Shown: positions 8,172-16,513 of the stretch, in pieces
Numbering within the stretch: the stretch's first letter is position 1
How the letters are laid out: every line of letters begins with the position of its first letter
Source of the DNA: Empedobacter tilapiae
Lineage (GTDB): Bacteria; Bacteroidota; Bacteroidia; Flavobacteriales; Weeksellaceae
Length of the DNA: 64,000 nucleotides
NCBI RefSeq assembly: GCF_004785645.1
Contig: NZ_SRPE01000007.1
Span: 124,001 to 188,000, forward strand
Direction: 5' to 3'
Translations under genes and position numbers: made by a program
The notes under the pieces: generated by a model
The model's input: only the letters and a program-made list of their open reading frames with translations
Told to the model about the DNA's origin: nothing
Database searches by the model: none

Positions 8172-9953
8172 ATGGAAAACATCACAGATCGTCTTTCAGC
8201 TTTGAGAGAAGTTATGAAACAAAATGGCATTAGCGCAACAATTATTCCTGGAACAGATCCACACGGAAGCGAATATTTACCAAATCGTTGGAAAGAGCGT
8301 ACTTGGATTTCAGGTTTTAATGGTTCGGCTGGAACTGCAGTTGTAACTTTAGAAAAAGCGGCTGTTTGGACAGATTCAAGATATTTTATTCAAGCAGAAG
8401 ATCAACTGAAAGATACAACTTTTGAGTTGATGAAAATGAAGATGCCAGAAACGCCTTCTATTAACGAATGGATTATTTCTCAATTAAAAGAAGGAGAAGT
8501 TGTAGGACTTAATCCTCAAATGTTTGCGCACAATGCTTTTGCAGAAAATTTTAATGAATTTTCATTCAATCAACTTTCAGTAAAAAATATTGATTTAATT
8601 GATTTAGCTTGGCAAGATCGTCCTGCTTTACCAGAGAATCCGTTCTATATTTATGATGTAAAATTTGCTGGAAAATCTTCTTCAGAAAAAATTTCGGAAG
8701 TGCGCAATGAAATGAAAAAAGTAAATACCAATGTCTACATTATGAATTCGTTGGACGAAATTGCGTGGTTGTTTAACATACGTGGAAATGATGTTAACTA
8801 TAATCCATTGACAATTTCGTATGCTGCTGTAGATACAGAAAATGCGTATTTATTTATAGATGAAGAGAAAGTAACTGCCGAAACAAAAACTGCTTTAGCA
8901 AACGAAGGAATCACGATTCAACCTTATTTAGCAATTTATGATTATTTAAAAAATCAAAACGAAAAATCGCATGTTTTGGTAGATGGAAATCGAATCAATC
9001 AATCGTTATACGAATCAATTTCTTCATCTTCAACAATTAATTTAGCTGCTTCTCCAGTCACAAATCTAAAATCTGTTAAAAACGAAATCGAGCAAGAAGG
9101 TTTCAGAAATGCAATGGTAAAAGATGGTGTTGCATTGACGAAATTCTTCATGTGGCTAGAAGAAAATATCGAAAATAATATTAATGAAGTTACAGTTTCA
9201 GATAAACTAATTGAATTTAGATCTCAGCAAGAAAATTTCAAAGGAGCTTCTTTCGGAACTATTTGTGGTTACGCTGATCATGGTGCAATGAATCATTATT
9301 CTGCAACTCCAGAATCTGCTTATAAATTAGGAAAAGAAGAAATGTTGTTAATCGATTCTGGAGCACAATTTTTAGAAGGAACAACAGACATTACGCGTAC
9401 GTTAATGTTAGGAGAACCAACGGCACAACAAAAAACAGATTATACATTAGTTCTAAAAGGAAATATTGGTTTATCGGAAGCTATTTTTCCTATTAATTCT
9501 CGTGGTTCTTTGTTAGATGTTTTGTCTCGTAAAGCGCTTTGGGAAAACGGCTTCAATTACGGACACGGAACTGGACATGGTGTTGGTCATTTCTTATGTG
9601 TACACGAAGGGCCACAAAGTATTCGTTTAGAAGAAAATTTAACACCGCTAAAAGCCGGAATGGTACTTTCTAACGAGCCTGGTTTGTATCGTGATGGTGA
9701 ATATGGAATTAGAATTGAGAATTTAATGATCGTACAACCTGCGATATCAACTCAATTTGGTGATTTCTTAAAGTTTGAGATTATTACAGTTTTCCCAATT
9801 GAGAAAAATTTGATTGATGTTAATTTAATGACAGACAAAGAAATTACTTGGTTGAATAATTATCACCAATTTGTTTTCGAGAAAATTTCTCCATTCTTTG
9901 ACGAAAAAGAAAATGTTTGGTTGAAAGAAAAATGTGAAGCTATTGCCAAGTAA
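8172..9953 (+). CDS. Xaa-Pro aminopeptidase P, M24B metallopeptidase
   Basis: Removes the N-terminal residue from peptides with proline in second position, using two Mn2+ or Zn2+ ions. The 593-residue length matches the three-domain, eukaryote-like cytosolic aminopeptidase P rather than short PepP. The two N-terminal creatinase-like domains (about 1-300) begin with GTDPHGSEYLPNRW and WTDSRYFIQAE. The C-terminal pita-bread domain has all five metal ligands in order: LLIDSGAQ and TTDITRT (two Asp), GHGTGHGVGH (His), SNEPGLY (Glu) and GIRIEN (Glu). No signal peptide, so cytoplasmic. It stands alone, bracketed by terminators at 8064-8110 and 10003-10058. Confidence 0.93.
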   Translation: MENITDRLSALREVMKQNGISATIIPGTDPHGSEYLPNRWKERTWISGFNGSAGTAVVTLEKAAVWTDSRYFIQAEDQLKDTTFELMKMKMPETPSINEWIISQLKEGEVVGLNPQMFAHNAFAENFNEFSFNQLSVKNIDLIDLAWQDRPALPENPFYIYDVKFAGKSSSEKISEVRNEMKKVNTNVYIMNSLDEIAWLFNIRGNDVNYNPLTISYAAVDTENAYLFIDEEKVTAETKTALANEGITIQPYLAIYDYLKNQNEKSHVLVDGNRINQSLYESISSSSTINLAASPVTNLKSVKNEIEQEGFRNAMVKDGVALTKFFMWLEENIENNINEVTVSDKLIEFRSQQENFKGASFGTICGYADHGAMNHYSATPESAYKLGKEEMLLIDSGAQFLEGTTDITRTLMLGEPTAQQKTDYTLVLKGNIGLSEAIFPINSRGSLLDVLSRKALWENGFNYGHGTGHGVGHFLCVHEGPQSIRLEENLTPLKAGMVLSNEPGLYRDGEYGIRIENLMIVQPAISTQFGDFLKFEIITVFPIEKNLIDVNLMTDKEITWLNNYHQFVFEKISPFFDEKENVWLKEKCEAIAK

Positions 9954-10002
9954 AGTGACTCAACAATAATCTAAAATCATTCTGAATCTTCTTTCAGTAA
10001 TA

Positions 10003-10058
10003 TCTTGAAATAAAAAAAATCCTATTCATAATTGAATAGGATTTTTTTTATTTCAAGA
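10003..10058. terminator. Terminator with perfect 26-bp stem
   Basis: The arms 10003-10028 and 10033-10058 are exact reverse complements around a TAAT loop. The core CCTATTCA stem carries flanking A8 and T8 tracts, so it can terminate in both directions. It separates aminopeptidase P from the metal-regulator operon. Confidence 0.85.
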
Positions 10059-10066
10059 TTTCTTTG

Positions 10067-10087
10067 TACTATTGCAACATATTTGCA
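10067..10087 (+). promoter_or_regulatory. Candidate Fur/Zur-family operator over the -7 region
   Basis: TGCAA-N5-TTGCA (10073-10087) is an inverted repeat ending 8 nt before the regulator ATG. A near-consensus -7 box TACTATTG (10067-10074) overlaps it. Fur-family proteins often repress their own gene by covering the promoter, so this fits autoregulation. The assignment is inference. Confidence 0.4.
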
Positions 10088-10094
10088 TTAAGAA

Positions 10095-10478
10095 ATGAAA
10101 AGACGAAATACTCCAACAAAACAAGCAGTTTTAGATTTGTTCGATTCGTGTTCTACTGCATTAAATCAGGAACAAATCGAAACACAATTACAAGGAAAAA
10201 TGGACAGAGCAACGATTTATCGTATTCTGAATAATTTTTGCGAAGACGGAATGATGCATAAAGTTGTGGGAGATGATGGTGTAAATTATTTTGCGATGTG
10301 CAAAACTTGCTGTAAACATACACAACATCACCACGATCATTTTCATTTCCGTTGTACAACTTGTAATCAGTTAATTTGTTTGAAAGAAGAAATAAATATT
10401 AATTTACCCGAAGGTTTCTCAATGAAAGATTGCAATTGCGTTATCTCAGGAACTTGTCAAAATTGCCAAAAAAAATAA
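10095..10478 (+). CDS. Fur-family metal-dependent regulator, probably Zur-like
   Basis: A 127-residue Fur-superfamily repressor. The winged helix (about 1-65) includes TPTKQAVLDLF and the recognition part DRATIYRILNNF. The C-terminal dimerisation domain carries a His-rich cluster (about 75-84, HTQHHHDHFHF) and two CxxC pairs (Cys87/Cys90, Cys121/Cys124), the structural zinc site. It starts a three-gene operon ending in a ZIP zinc transporter, which makes zinc the likely signal. Iron or another metal is not excluded. A TGCAA/TTGCA palindrome sits just before its start. Confidence 0.85.
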   Translation: MKRRNTPTKQAVLDLFDSCSTALNQEQIETQLQGKMDRATIYRILNNFCEDGMMHKVVGDDGVNYFAMCKTCCKHTQHHHDHFHFRCTTCNQLICLKEEININLPEGFSMKDCNCVISGTCQNCQKK

Positions 10479-10483
10479 CAACA

Positions 10484-11212
10484 ATGGATTTACAATGGTT
10501 TGTAAAATGGTTTAACTCGCCATATTATCATATTTTATACAAAAACAGAAGTTTAACTGAAGCAGAGGATTTTATTAAAAAAATCACAAATTATTTACAA
10601 CTTTCAAAACATGCAAAACTATTAGACTTAGCTTGTGGAAAAGGACGACATGCTATTACATTAAACAAATTAGGATTTGATGTTTTAGGAATAGATTTAT
10701 CCGAAGAAAGTATCAAACATGCTAAGCAATTTGAAAATGAATATTTAAAATTCGAAAAACATGATATGCGCGAAGTTTATCATCCAAATGAATTTGATGC
10801 AGTTTTCAATCTTTTTACAAGTTTTGGTTATTTTGAAGAATACAAAGATAATTTTAAAGTTTTTGAAGCTGTAAAACAACAAATAAAATCGCAAGGAATA
10901 TTTGTTTTAGATTATTTAAATGCAGAAAAAGTAGTTTCAAAAATGATTCCTTATGAAGAAAAATTGATTGATGGAATTTTATTCAAAATTACAAAATCTG
11001 TCGAAAATGGTTTTATAAAAAAGGAAATTGATTTCACAGATAAAGGCGAAATATTTCATTTCGAAGAATTTGTTCGATTAATTTATTTTAATGATTTCAA
11101 AAAAATATACGAAACGGAAGGTTTTGTCTTAGATAAAGTATTTGGAAATTATAATCTTGATGCTTATGACGAACAAACTTCTGATCGATTAATTTTAGTT
11201 TTAAATAAATGA
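10484..11212 (+). CDS. Class I SAM-dependent methyltransferase
   Basis: Starts 5 nt after the regulator gene at ATG 10484 (MDLQWFVKWF), giving 242 residues; an earlier in-frame start would overlap the regulator gene by 49 bp and add a meaningless stretch. Motif I is LLDLACGKGRHA (about 45-56), followed by GIDLSEESI. The substrate is unknown; the architecture is that of the small-molecule Methyltransf_25 type. It lies between a Fur-family regulator and a ZIP transporter and overlaps the latter by 4 bp (ATGA), so it is translationally coupled. A link to metal physiology is suggested only by context. Confidence 0.8.
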   Translation: MDLQWFVKWFNSPYYHILYKNRSLTEAEDFIKKITNYLQLSKHAKLLDLACGKGRHAITLNKLGFDVLGIDLSEESIKHAKQFENEYLKFEKHDMREVYHPNEFDAVFNLFTSFGYFEEYKDNFKVFEAVKQQIKSQGIFVLDYLNAEKVVSKMIPYEEKLIDGILFKITKSVENGFIKKEIDFTDKGEIFHFEEFVRLIYFNDFKKIYETEGFVLDKVFGNYNLDAYDEQTSDRLILVLNK

Positions 11213-11910
11213 TAGAGAGTTTAATCTTAATTTCTAGTGTTTTAATTGGTGTACTTTTCTCTAGAATTTTACTCAAAAATAAACACAATTCAAAACTACT
11301 ACTAACTTTTAGTGGAGCATATTTCTTAGCGATGACAGTTTTAGAAATCTTGCCACAAGTCTATGGACACCCATCTGAAAATCATAGTCATCATTCAATT
11401 GGATTATTCGTATTATTAGGAGTTGTTGTCCAATATATTTTAGAGACTATTAGTAAAGGTGTTGAGCATGGACATATTCATTTGCATAAAAAAGAGCAAT
11501 TTCCTTTTGGCATTTTTGGAGGATTATTTTTACATTCAATCATCGAAGGAATTCCAGTTGCAAATGCCGAATCACACAATTTCATGTGGGCAATTTTTGT
11601 ACATAACATCCCTGTTTCCATGATTTTGTTTAGCGCATTATGTCAGCATACAGAATCTAACGCAAAACGTTTTCTCTTTATGACATTGTTTGCTTTAGCT
11701 GCTCCAATGGGTTATTTTTTAGGAAAACATACAATTATTTCTAATTATTCTTTGGAAATGAGTGCAATTGTTTCAGGAATATTTTTACATATATCAACCG
11801 TTATTTTATTTGAAAGTAATGAAGGACATAAATTTAATTTGAAAAAATTCGGTTCTATTTTAGTTGGATTTATTCTCGCATATCTCACGGTTTCTATGCA
11901 CGTGCATTAA
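11209..11910 (+). CDS. ZIP-family metal transporter
   Basis: A 233-residue inner-membrane protein with about 7-8 hydrophobic helices, predicted to import zinc or another divalent metal. The signature TM4 motif is HSIIEG (109-114) and the TM5 motif HNIPVS (132-137), close to the usual HNxxEG/HNIPEG. Note that the second motif lacks the EG pair. His-rich loops (HSHHS at 59-63, HGHIHLHKK at 88-95) probably bind the metal. It is the last gene of the Fur-like operon, so expression is probably repressed when metal is plentiful. Followed by a perfect bidirectional terminator. Confidence 0.85.
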   Translation: MIESLILISSVLIGVLFSRILLKNKHNSKLLLTFSGAYFLAMTVLEILPQVYGHPSENHSHHSIGLFVLLGVVVQYILETISKGVEHGHIHLHKKEQFPFGIFGGLFLHSIIEGIPVANAESHNFMWAIFVHNIPVSMILFSALCQHTESNAKRFLFMTLFALAAPMGYFLGKHTIISNYSLEMSAIVSGIFLHISTVILFESNEGHKFNLKKFGSILVGFILAYLTVSMHVH

Positions 11911-11912
11911 GT

Positions 11913-11946
11913 AAAAAAAGAAGTTCAAATTTGAACTTCTTTTTTT
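11913..11946. terminator. Bidirectional terminator, perfect 34-bp palindrome
   Basis: A7-GAAGTTCAAA and its exact complement with T7 lie between the convergent ZIP gene and lipoprotein gene and serve both. Confidence 0.85.
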
Positions 11947-11951
11947 ATTTA

Positions 11952-12545
11952 TTATAACATTTTACGATGATCTAAAACTAAAATTTCTCCATTTGAAATA
12001 AATTTCCATTTCTGATCTTTTTTGCATTCGTTTTTAGGTGTTTCAGATTTAATATCAAATTCAACTTCTTTATTTTTCATTAAAATTGAAGTAATATATT
12101 CACAATCTCCAATCTTGATATTTGTTGAGACATTATCTTTCTTCAATAAATCAGTTTCAGGAATAGTTTTTATAGCTTCATTAATAATATTTAAATCTAA
12201 TTCGCTGTAGATTAATTCAAAATTATCAGCTACTAAATTCGTAGATAAACGAAATGAATTTGACTCTACATCTGTACGAATCATAATATTCTTAGTATTT
12301 AAATCCAGTTCTTCTGCTCTTTTTGGACAATCCAAATAATCTGGAATCTTATGAGCTTGCTTACTTTCTAAATCTTTTTGAAATGTCTTAATCTCAGAAA
12401 ACATTTTTTTCTTTTCTTCGGAAGCTTCCTTAAATTCTATTGTTTCTGTTAGTTCTTCAGTAGAAAGTTTTTTAGTTTCAGATTTATTTTCTGTACAATT
12501 AAATAAAAGTAGTAAAGTAAAAAAAGAGTAAAAATAATATTTCAT
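11952..12545 (-). CDS. Putative lipoprotein of unknown function
   Basis: With ATG at 12545 the protein is 197 residues and begins MKYYFYSFFTLLLLFNC, a type II signal peptide with the lipidated Cys17. An upstream TTG would add only two residues. After a charged, Lys/Glu-rich linker (about 20-60) the rest has mixed strands with a Cys pair (Cys62 and Cys138 regions) and a C-terminal segment KWKFISNGEILVLDH. I do not recognise the family. Single-gene unit ending at the shared palindromic terminator. Confidence 0.75.
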   Translation of the reverse strand: MKYYFYSFFTLLLLFNCTENKSETKKLSTEELTETIEFKEASEEKKKMFSEIKTFQKDLESKQAHKIPDYLDCPKRAEELDLNTKNIMIRTDVESNSFRLSTNLVADNFELIYSELDLNIINEAIKTIPETDLLKKDNVSTNIKIGDCEYITSILMKNKEVEFDIKSETPKNECKKDQKWKFISNGEILVLDHRKML

Positions 12546-12662
12546 AAGCAAGGATATTTGGTTTTACTAATTTATGAAACATTATTCTCAATTTCAATTA
12601 TTTAACGTTCTGATTTTTTTAAAATTTAATATAAGCGATAAATTGAGAAATCTTAATTAAGA

Positions 12663-13361
12663 TTATTTATATTTTTTTAAATCTAAACCAAGAATATCTC
12701 CAACTTTTTTAAATTCTTCATTTACTTTTGCATTTAATGTAATTTGTTCATTTGTTATAGGATGATTAAATATCAATTGATGAGCATGAAGCATCATTCC
12801 TTTCAAACCAAAATTCTCTAACCACAATTTATTTTGTTTGTTACAGCCATGCGGACGACTTCCTAAAATTGGATGAAAAATATGACGAAAATGCTTGCGT
12901 AACTGATGCATACGACCAGTTTCTGGAATTGCTTCTACCAAACAATAGCGTGATGTTGGATGATTGTTATATTCTAAATCAATTTCAGCGGTTTGTAAAC
13001 GATGAAAATAGGTAATTGCATTCTGTTTTACGCCGTCATCATTCGTCAAATCATAATCAATCGTCATTTCTTCGGGCGCCCAACCACGTAAAATCGCCAA
13101 GTATTTCTTTTCAACTTCTCGCGTTGCAAAACGATCATTCATAATTTTTAGACATTCCTTATCTAGAGCAAAAAGTAAAACTCCTGACGTTTTTCGATCC
13201 AAACGATGAATGGGATAAACATGCTGCCCACCGATTTGATTACGTAATTCCTGAACTGCAAAAACAGACGCATCACGCGCATAAAAGGATTTGTGAACCA
13301 ATAAACCACTCGGTTTGTTAATGGCAATAATATATTCGTCTTGATAAAGAATTTCTAACAT
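12663..13361 (-). CDS. RluA-family pseudouridine synthase, TruC-like
   Basis: Isomerises uridine to pseudouridine in RNA. The catalytic motif HRLDRKTSG places the essential Asp at residue 55. The 232-residue length and lack of an S4 domain point to TruC, which modifies tRNA position 65, rather than RluC/RluD. The segments INKPSGLLVHKS at the N-terminus and RPHGCNKQNK with LMLHAHQL at the C-terminus suit TruC. Cytoplasmic. Divergent from the NAD-binding protein gene across a 71-bp gap. The exact target is inferred from family resemblance. Confidence 0.85.
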   Translation of the reverse strand: MLEILYQDEYIIAINKPSGLLVHKSFYARDASVFAVQELRNQIGGQHVYPIHRLDRKTSGVLLFALDKECLKIMNDRFATREVEKKYLAILRGWAPEEMTIDYDLTNDDGVKQNAITYFHRLQTAEIDLEYNNHPTSRYCLVEAIPETGRMHQLRKHFRHIFHPILGSRPHGCNKQNKLWLENFGLKGMMLHAHQLIFNHPITNEQITLNAKVNEEFKKVGDILGLDLKKYK

Positions 13362-13432
13362 TTGGCAAAAATAGAAAGTTATTTTCGGTTAGAAAATAGA
13401 ACAGTCTTATATTTATTGAATAATAAAATTGA

Positions 13433-14176
13433 ATGAAAAAAGGATTGATTATTGGAAAAGGTTGGTTAGGATCAAGATTAGAAAAGTATTTAGAAAAGCA
13501 ATTTTTGATTGAAACCACAAAACGAATTTCGAATGCTGAAAATTGTTTCTCTATCGATTTTGATAATTATAAATCTGAGAAAATCTCAACGGATTATGAC
13601 TTTGTTATTGTGACAATTCCATTTGGAAGAAGAAATAATTTGGATGATTTACATAGCCGATTTAATCATTTAATGAAGTTTTTAGGAGATTATAACAATC
13701 AACTTATTTTGTTAAGTTCAACAGCAATTTATCCTGAGAATAATGAAATAATTTCGGAAAAAACAATTAAAACTATTCATTTAAACAACCATTATTATTC
13801 AATTGAAAATCAATTAAAAGAAAAATATAATCAATTAGTTGTTTTACGCTTAGGCGGATTAATGGGAGACGATAGATTTCTTTCTAAATATTTGACTTTA
13901 GAACATCCGAATCTATCTCAAATAGTCAACCATATACATTATAAAGATGTTTGTCAAGTGATCGAAAAAATGATTAATACAAATAAAAATTCATCAACTT
14001 ATAATATCGTTGCACCAGAATATCCTACCAAAGAAGAAGTGTTAGAATATCAGCTGAACAATAAAATTATTTCTTCTATAAATCGTGAAGGAAAAATAAT
14101 TTCAAGTCAAAAAATACAAGATGAATTTAATTATGAATTCATTTATCGAAATCCTGTATACTTTAAAGAAAATTAA
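13433..14176 (+). CDS. NAD(P)-binding Rossmann protein, epimerase-like
   Basis: 247 residues starting with a dinucleotide-binding loop, LIIGKGWLGSRL (GxGxxG at about 8-13). An extended short-chain dehydrogenase fold follows, with STAIYP and a Tyr-containing segment (HYYSIENQLKEKY) where the YxxxK motif would be; the fit is loose. It resembles the YeeZ-type atypical SDRs of unknown substrate. The stop overlaps the stop region of the convergent membrane protein gene (14173) by 4 bp. Function is not assigned. Confidence 0.7.
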   Translation: MKKGLIIGKGWLGSRLEKYLEKQFLIETTKRISNAENCFSIDFDNYKSEKISTDYDFVIVTIPFGRRNNLDDLHSRFNHLMKFLGDYNNQLILLSSTAIYPENNEIISEKTIKTIHLNNHYYSIENQLKEKYNQLVVLRLGGLMGDDRFLSKYLTLEHPNLSQIVNHIHYKDVCQVIEKMINTNKNSSTYNIVAPEYPTKEEVLEYQLNNKIISSINREGKIISSQKIQDEFNYEFIYRNPVYFKEN

Positions 14177-15522
14177 TAATCTTCCTTCACAACTTTAACA
14201 CTTTCTAAATGATAGAATATAGCCATAGATTTATTTATAAAACTATTTGATTCTAACGAAACATCTTTAAACATTAAAGATCTTGGCGGATTATAAATTG
14301 GTTTTATTACACAATCACCTTTACATTTTTTAAGATCATAGTCACGTTGAATAACCTGTTTTTTATATGAAAAAACTTTACCTTGGAATATGTCCTCATA
14401 AACCAATTTCATGTTACTATCTTTTTGAAAATCATTCTTCGGTAAGTACATATAAATAATAGCTACAACTACACCTAATGTATAAACCATTTGAGCATTC
14501 ATATTATACTTATTCATCACTTTTACAGCTATAAAAAACAAGAAAAAGAATGATACAAAAATTAACATATTCTCTACCCTTGGAGGGAAATTTGCTTTAA
14601 CACCGTATATAGATATAACGATACCTACAAACAAAAAACCATTCATTAAAATCAGCAATCCCCATATTGGTATTTTATGAAAAGTGTAATTTTCTATCTT
14701 TACTATTCTTGCTAAAACCAAGAAAAATATAAAAGCCATAATATTATATCTTATATTAATGACTATAAATTTCTTTATACTTAAAACTAGTAAATCTATA
14801 AATGTAAAATCTTGGGGATGTAATTGACTACGCACTTGATTTCCCGGAGAAAATAATACAAAAGCCATTAAGACTATAGTTAAAAAACTTCCCAACAAAA
14901 CAAAATTATTTATCTTTTTTGTATTAATAAATTGTACTATAGCAGTTAAAACAATTGTAATAAAAGAAAACCCTAAGTAAATCTCACTGCACCCTCCTAG
15001 AATTAGTATTGAAAGTATAAAAATTATTTTATCAATTAATCTATTATTCTTATAAATATTTATAATCGATCCTAAAAATATAATGAAGAATATTGATGGA
15101 AAAAAATAGGTAATACTCCCTGCTAACCAATAATAATTTTCGGAAAGAGAACATAGTAATAATGTATAAATAGATAAAAAACTCGTCGATAATAAAAAAC
15201 GTTTCTTAAGATTATCTACTTCAATACTTTTTAAAAAGTATAAAAATCCTACAAAAAAAAGTACAATAAATACTAAACTATATATTCCAAAATAATTTAT
15301 AGAATTAAAAGCTAAAGGAGAGACTGTTAAAACTCCTGTTGCAATATATCTTGAAGTCCAATCTAAATATCTTTGAATTTGAATATCTACAAATGAATTA
15401 TTTTTTAATGCAACACCATATGAAAAATCATCAGCAGAAGGATAATTATAAAAACAAAGAAATATGATTGGAAATAATATTAAGAAATTTAATATTATTA
15501 ATATAAGTACACTTTTTTTCAT
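14173..15522 (-). CDS. Polytopic membrane protein, probable glycosyltransferase partner (DUF6056-like)
   Basis: 449 residues with about 10-11 transmembrane helices. After the first helix comes NYPSADDFSYG; an acidic pair in the first periplasmic loop is typical of GT-C fold glycosyltransferases that use polyprenyl-phosphate sugars. A soluble C-terminal tail of about 80 residues has two Cys in CKGDC. It overlaps the upstream GtrB-like gene by 4 bp (ATGA). The pair resembles GtrB/GtrC modules: one charges a lipid carrier with sugar and the other transfers the sugar to a surface glycan. That pairing is inferred from context, and no GtrA-like flippase is present here. Confidence 0.7.
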   Translation of the reverse strand: MKKSVLILIILNFLILFPIIFLCFYNYPSADDFSYGVALKNNSFVDIQIQRYLDWTSRYIATGVLTVSPLAFNSINYFGIYSLVFIVLFFVGFLYFLKSIEVDNLKKRFLLSTSFLSIYTLLLCSLSENYYWLAGSITYFFPSIFFIIFLGSIINIYKNNRLIDKIIFILSILILGGCSEIYLGFSFITIVLTAIVQFINTKKINNFVLLGSFLTIVLMAFVLFSPGNQVRSQLHPQDFTFIDLLVLSIKKFIVINIRYNIMAFIFFLVLARIVKIENYTFHKIPIWGLLILMNGFLFVGIVISIYGVKANFPPRVENMLIFVSFFFLFFIAVKVMNKYNMNAQMVYTLGVVVAIIYMYLPKNDFQKDSNMKLVYEDIFQGKVFSYKKQVIQRDYDLKKCKGDCVIKPIYNPPRSLMFKDVSLESNSFINKSMAIFYHLESVKVVKEDY

Positions 15523-16457
15523 TTGGTATAATATTTTTTAACAATAAACTTTGGTCTTTGCTTTACTTCAAGAAAAATTCTTCCTATGTATTCACCTAAA
15601 ATTCCAATTCCAATTAATTGTATGCTTCCAATAAATGTAATTGCCGTAATTAAAGATGCATAACCATGTTCGGATATACCGAAGAAGATTTTTTCAATTA
15701 TTATTTTTAAACCAAAAACAATAGAAAAAACTGCTATTATTAAACCAAAATATAAGAATAGTTTTAAAGGGAAATTTGAGAATGAAGTAATACCATCTAA
15801 GGCTAACTTAAATAATTTTAGAAAATTGAATTTTGTACTTCCTGCAATTCTCTCTTCTCTTGTATACTCTACAATTGTTGTTTTGAAGCCAACCCAATTA
15901 AACAAACCTTTCATAAAAAGCTGGTTCTCTTTAAGTTTTAAAATTTCTTCAACAACTTGTTTATCCATTAATCTAAAGTCTCCAACATTTGATTCTAGTT
16001 TTACATCAACTAAACTATTGTACAAATCATAAAAAAGATTCGCAGAAATTCTCTTCAAAAATGAATCACTATTTCTATCTATTCTTTTTGCTAAAACCAC
16101 ATCAAATCCTTCTTCGTATTTAGTCAACATTTCAGAAATTACGATTAATGGATCTTGTAAATCTACATCAATTGGGATTACAATATCTCCTTTCGCATAA
16201 CTTAACCCAGCAAAAAGAGCATTTTCTTTTCCAAAATTTCTAGAAAAATCTACAATATGTATGTTGTTATATTTGGAAAAATTCTCAATTAATAAACTCA
16301 AAGTAGAATCTTTACTTCCATCATTTATAAAAACAATCTCGAGTAAATATTTACTTTTATTAATACTGTTATTGTAAAAAACAAATGTTTCATTTAGAAA
16401 AACTTCTATAGTAGCTTCCTCATTATATACAGGAACTATAAGGCTAATCGTTTTCAA
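15519..16457 (-). CDS. GtrB-like polyprenyl-phosphate glycosyltransferase
   Basis: 312 residues. The GT2 domain (about 1-225) has SLIVPVYNEEATI, IVFINDGSKDST, DVDLQDP and the family motif SRNFGKENA, as in DPM1, GtrB and ArnC. Two C-terminal transmembrane helices (about 229-255 and 265-290) end in GEYIGRIFLEVKQRP, the GtrB-type tail. It should transfer a nucleotide-linked sugar to undecaprenyl phosphate on the cytoplasmic side. It is co-transcribed with the downstream GT-C-like membrane protein. A promoter with TTG and TACTTTTG lies 25-56 nt upstream. Confidence 0.88.
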   Translation of the reverse strand: MKTISLIVPVYNEEATIEVFLNETFVFYNNSINKSKYLLEIVFINDGSKDSTLSLLIENFSKYNNIHIVDFSRNFGKENALFAGLSYAKGDIVIPIDVDLQDPLIVISEMLTKYEEGFDVVLAKRIDRNSDSFLKRISANLFYDLYNSLVDVKLESNVGDFRLMDKQVVEEILKLKENQLFMKGLFNWVGFKTTIVEYTREERIAGSTKFNFLKLFKLALDGITSFSNFPLKLFLYFGLIIAVFSIVFGLKIIIEKIFFGISEHGYASLITAITFIGSIQLIGIGILGEYIGRIFLEVKQRPKFIVKKYYTK

Positions 16458-16481
16458 TGTTGGTTAGTTTAAACTTTATTG

Positions 16482-16513
16482 CAAAAGTAGTTTTATTTTT
16501 GAATAATAATCAA
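16482..16513 (-). promoter_or_regulatory. Promoter of the GtrB-like operon
   Basis: TTG (16513-16511), a 21-nt spacer and TACTTTTG (16489-16482) on the minus strand. Transcription should start near 16476, about 19 nt before the ATG. The -33 element falls inside the end of the upstream TPR gene. Confidence 0.5.
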
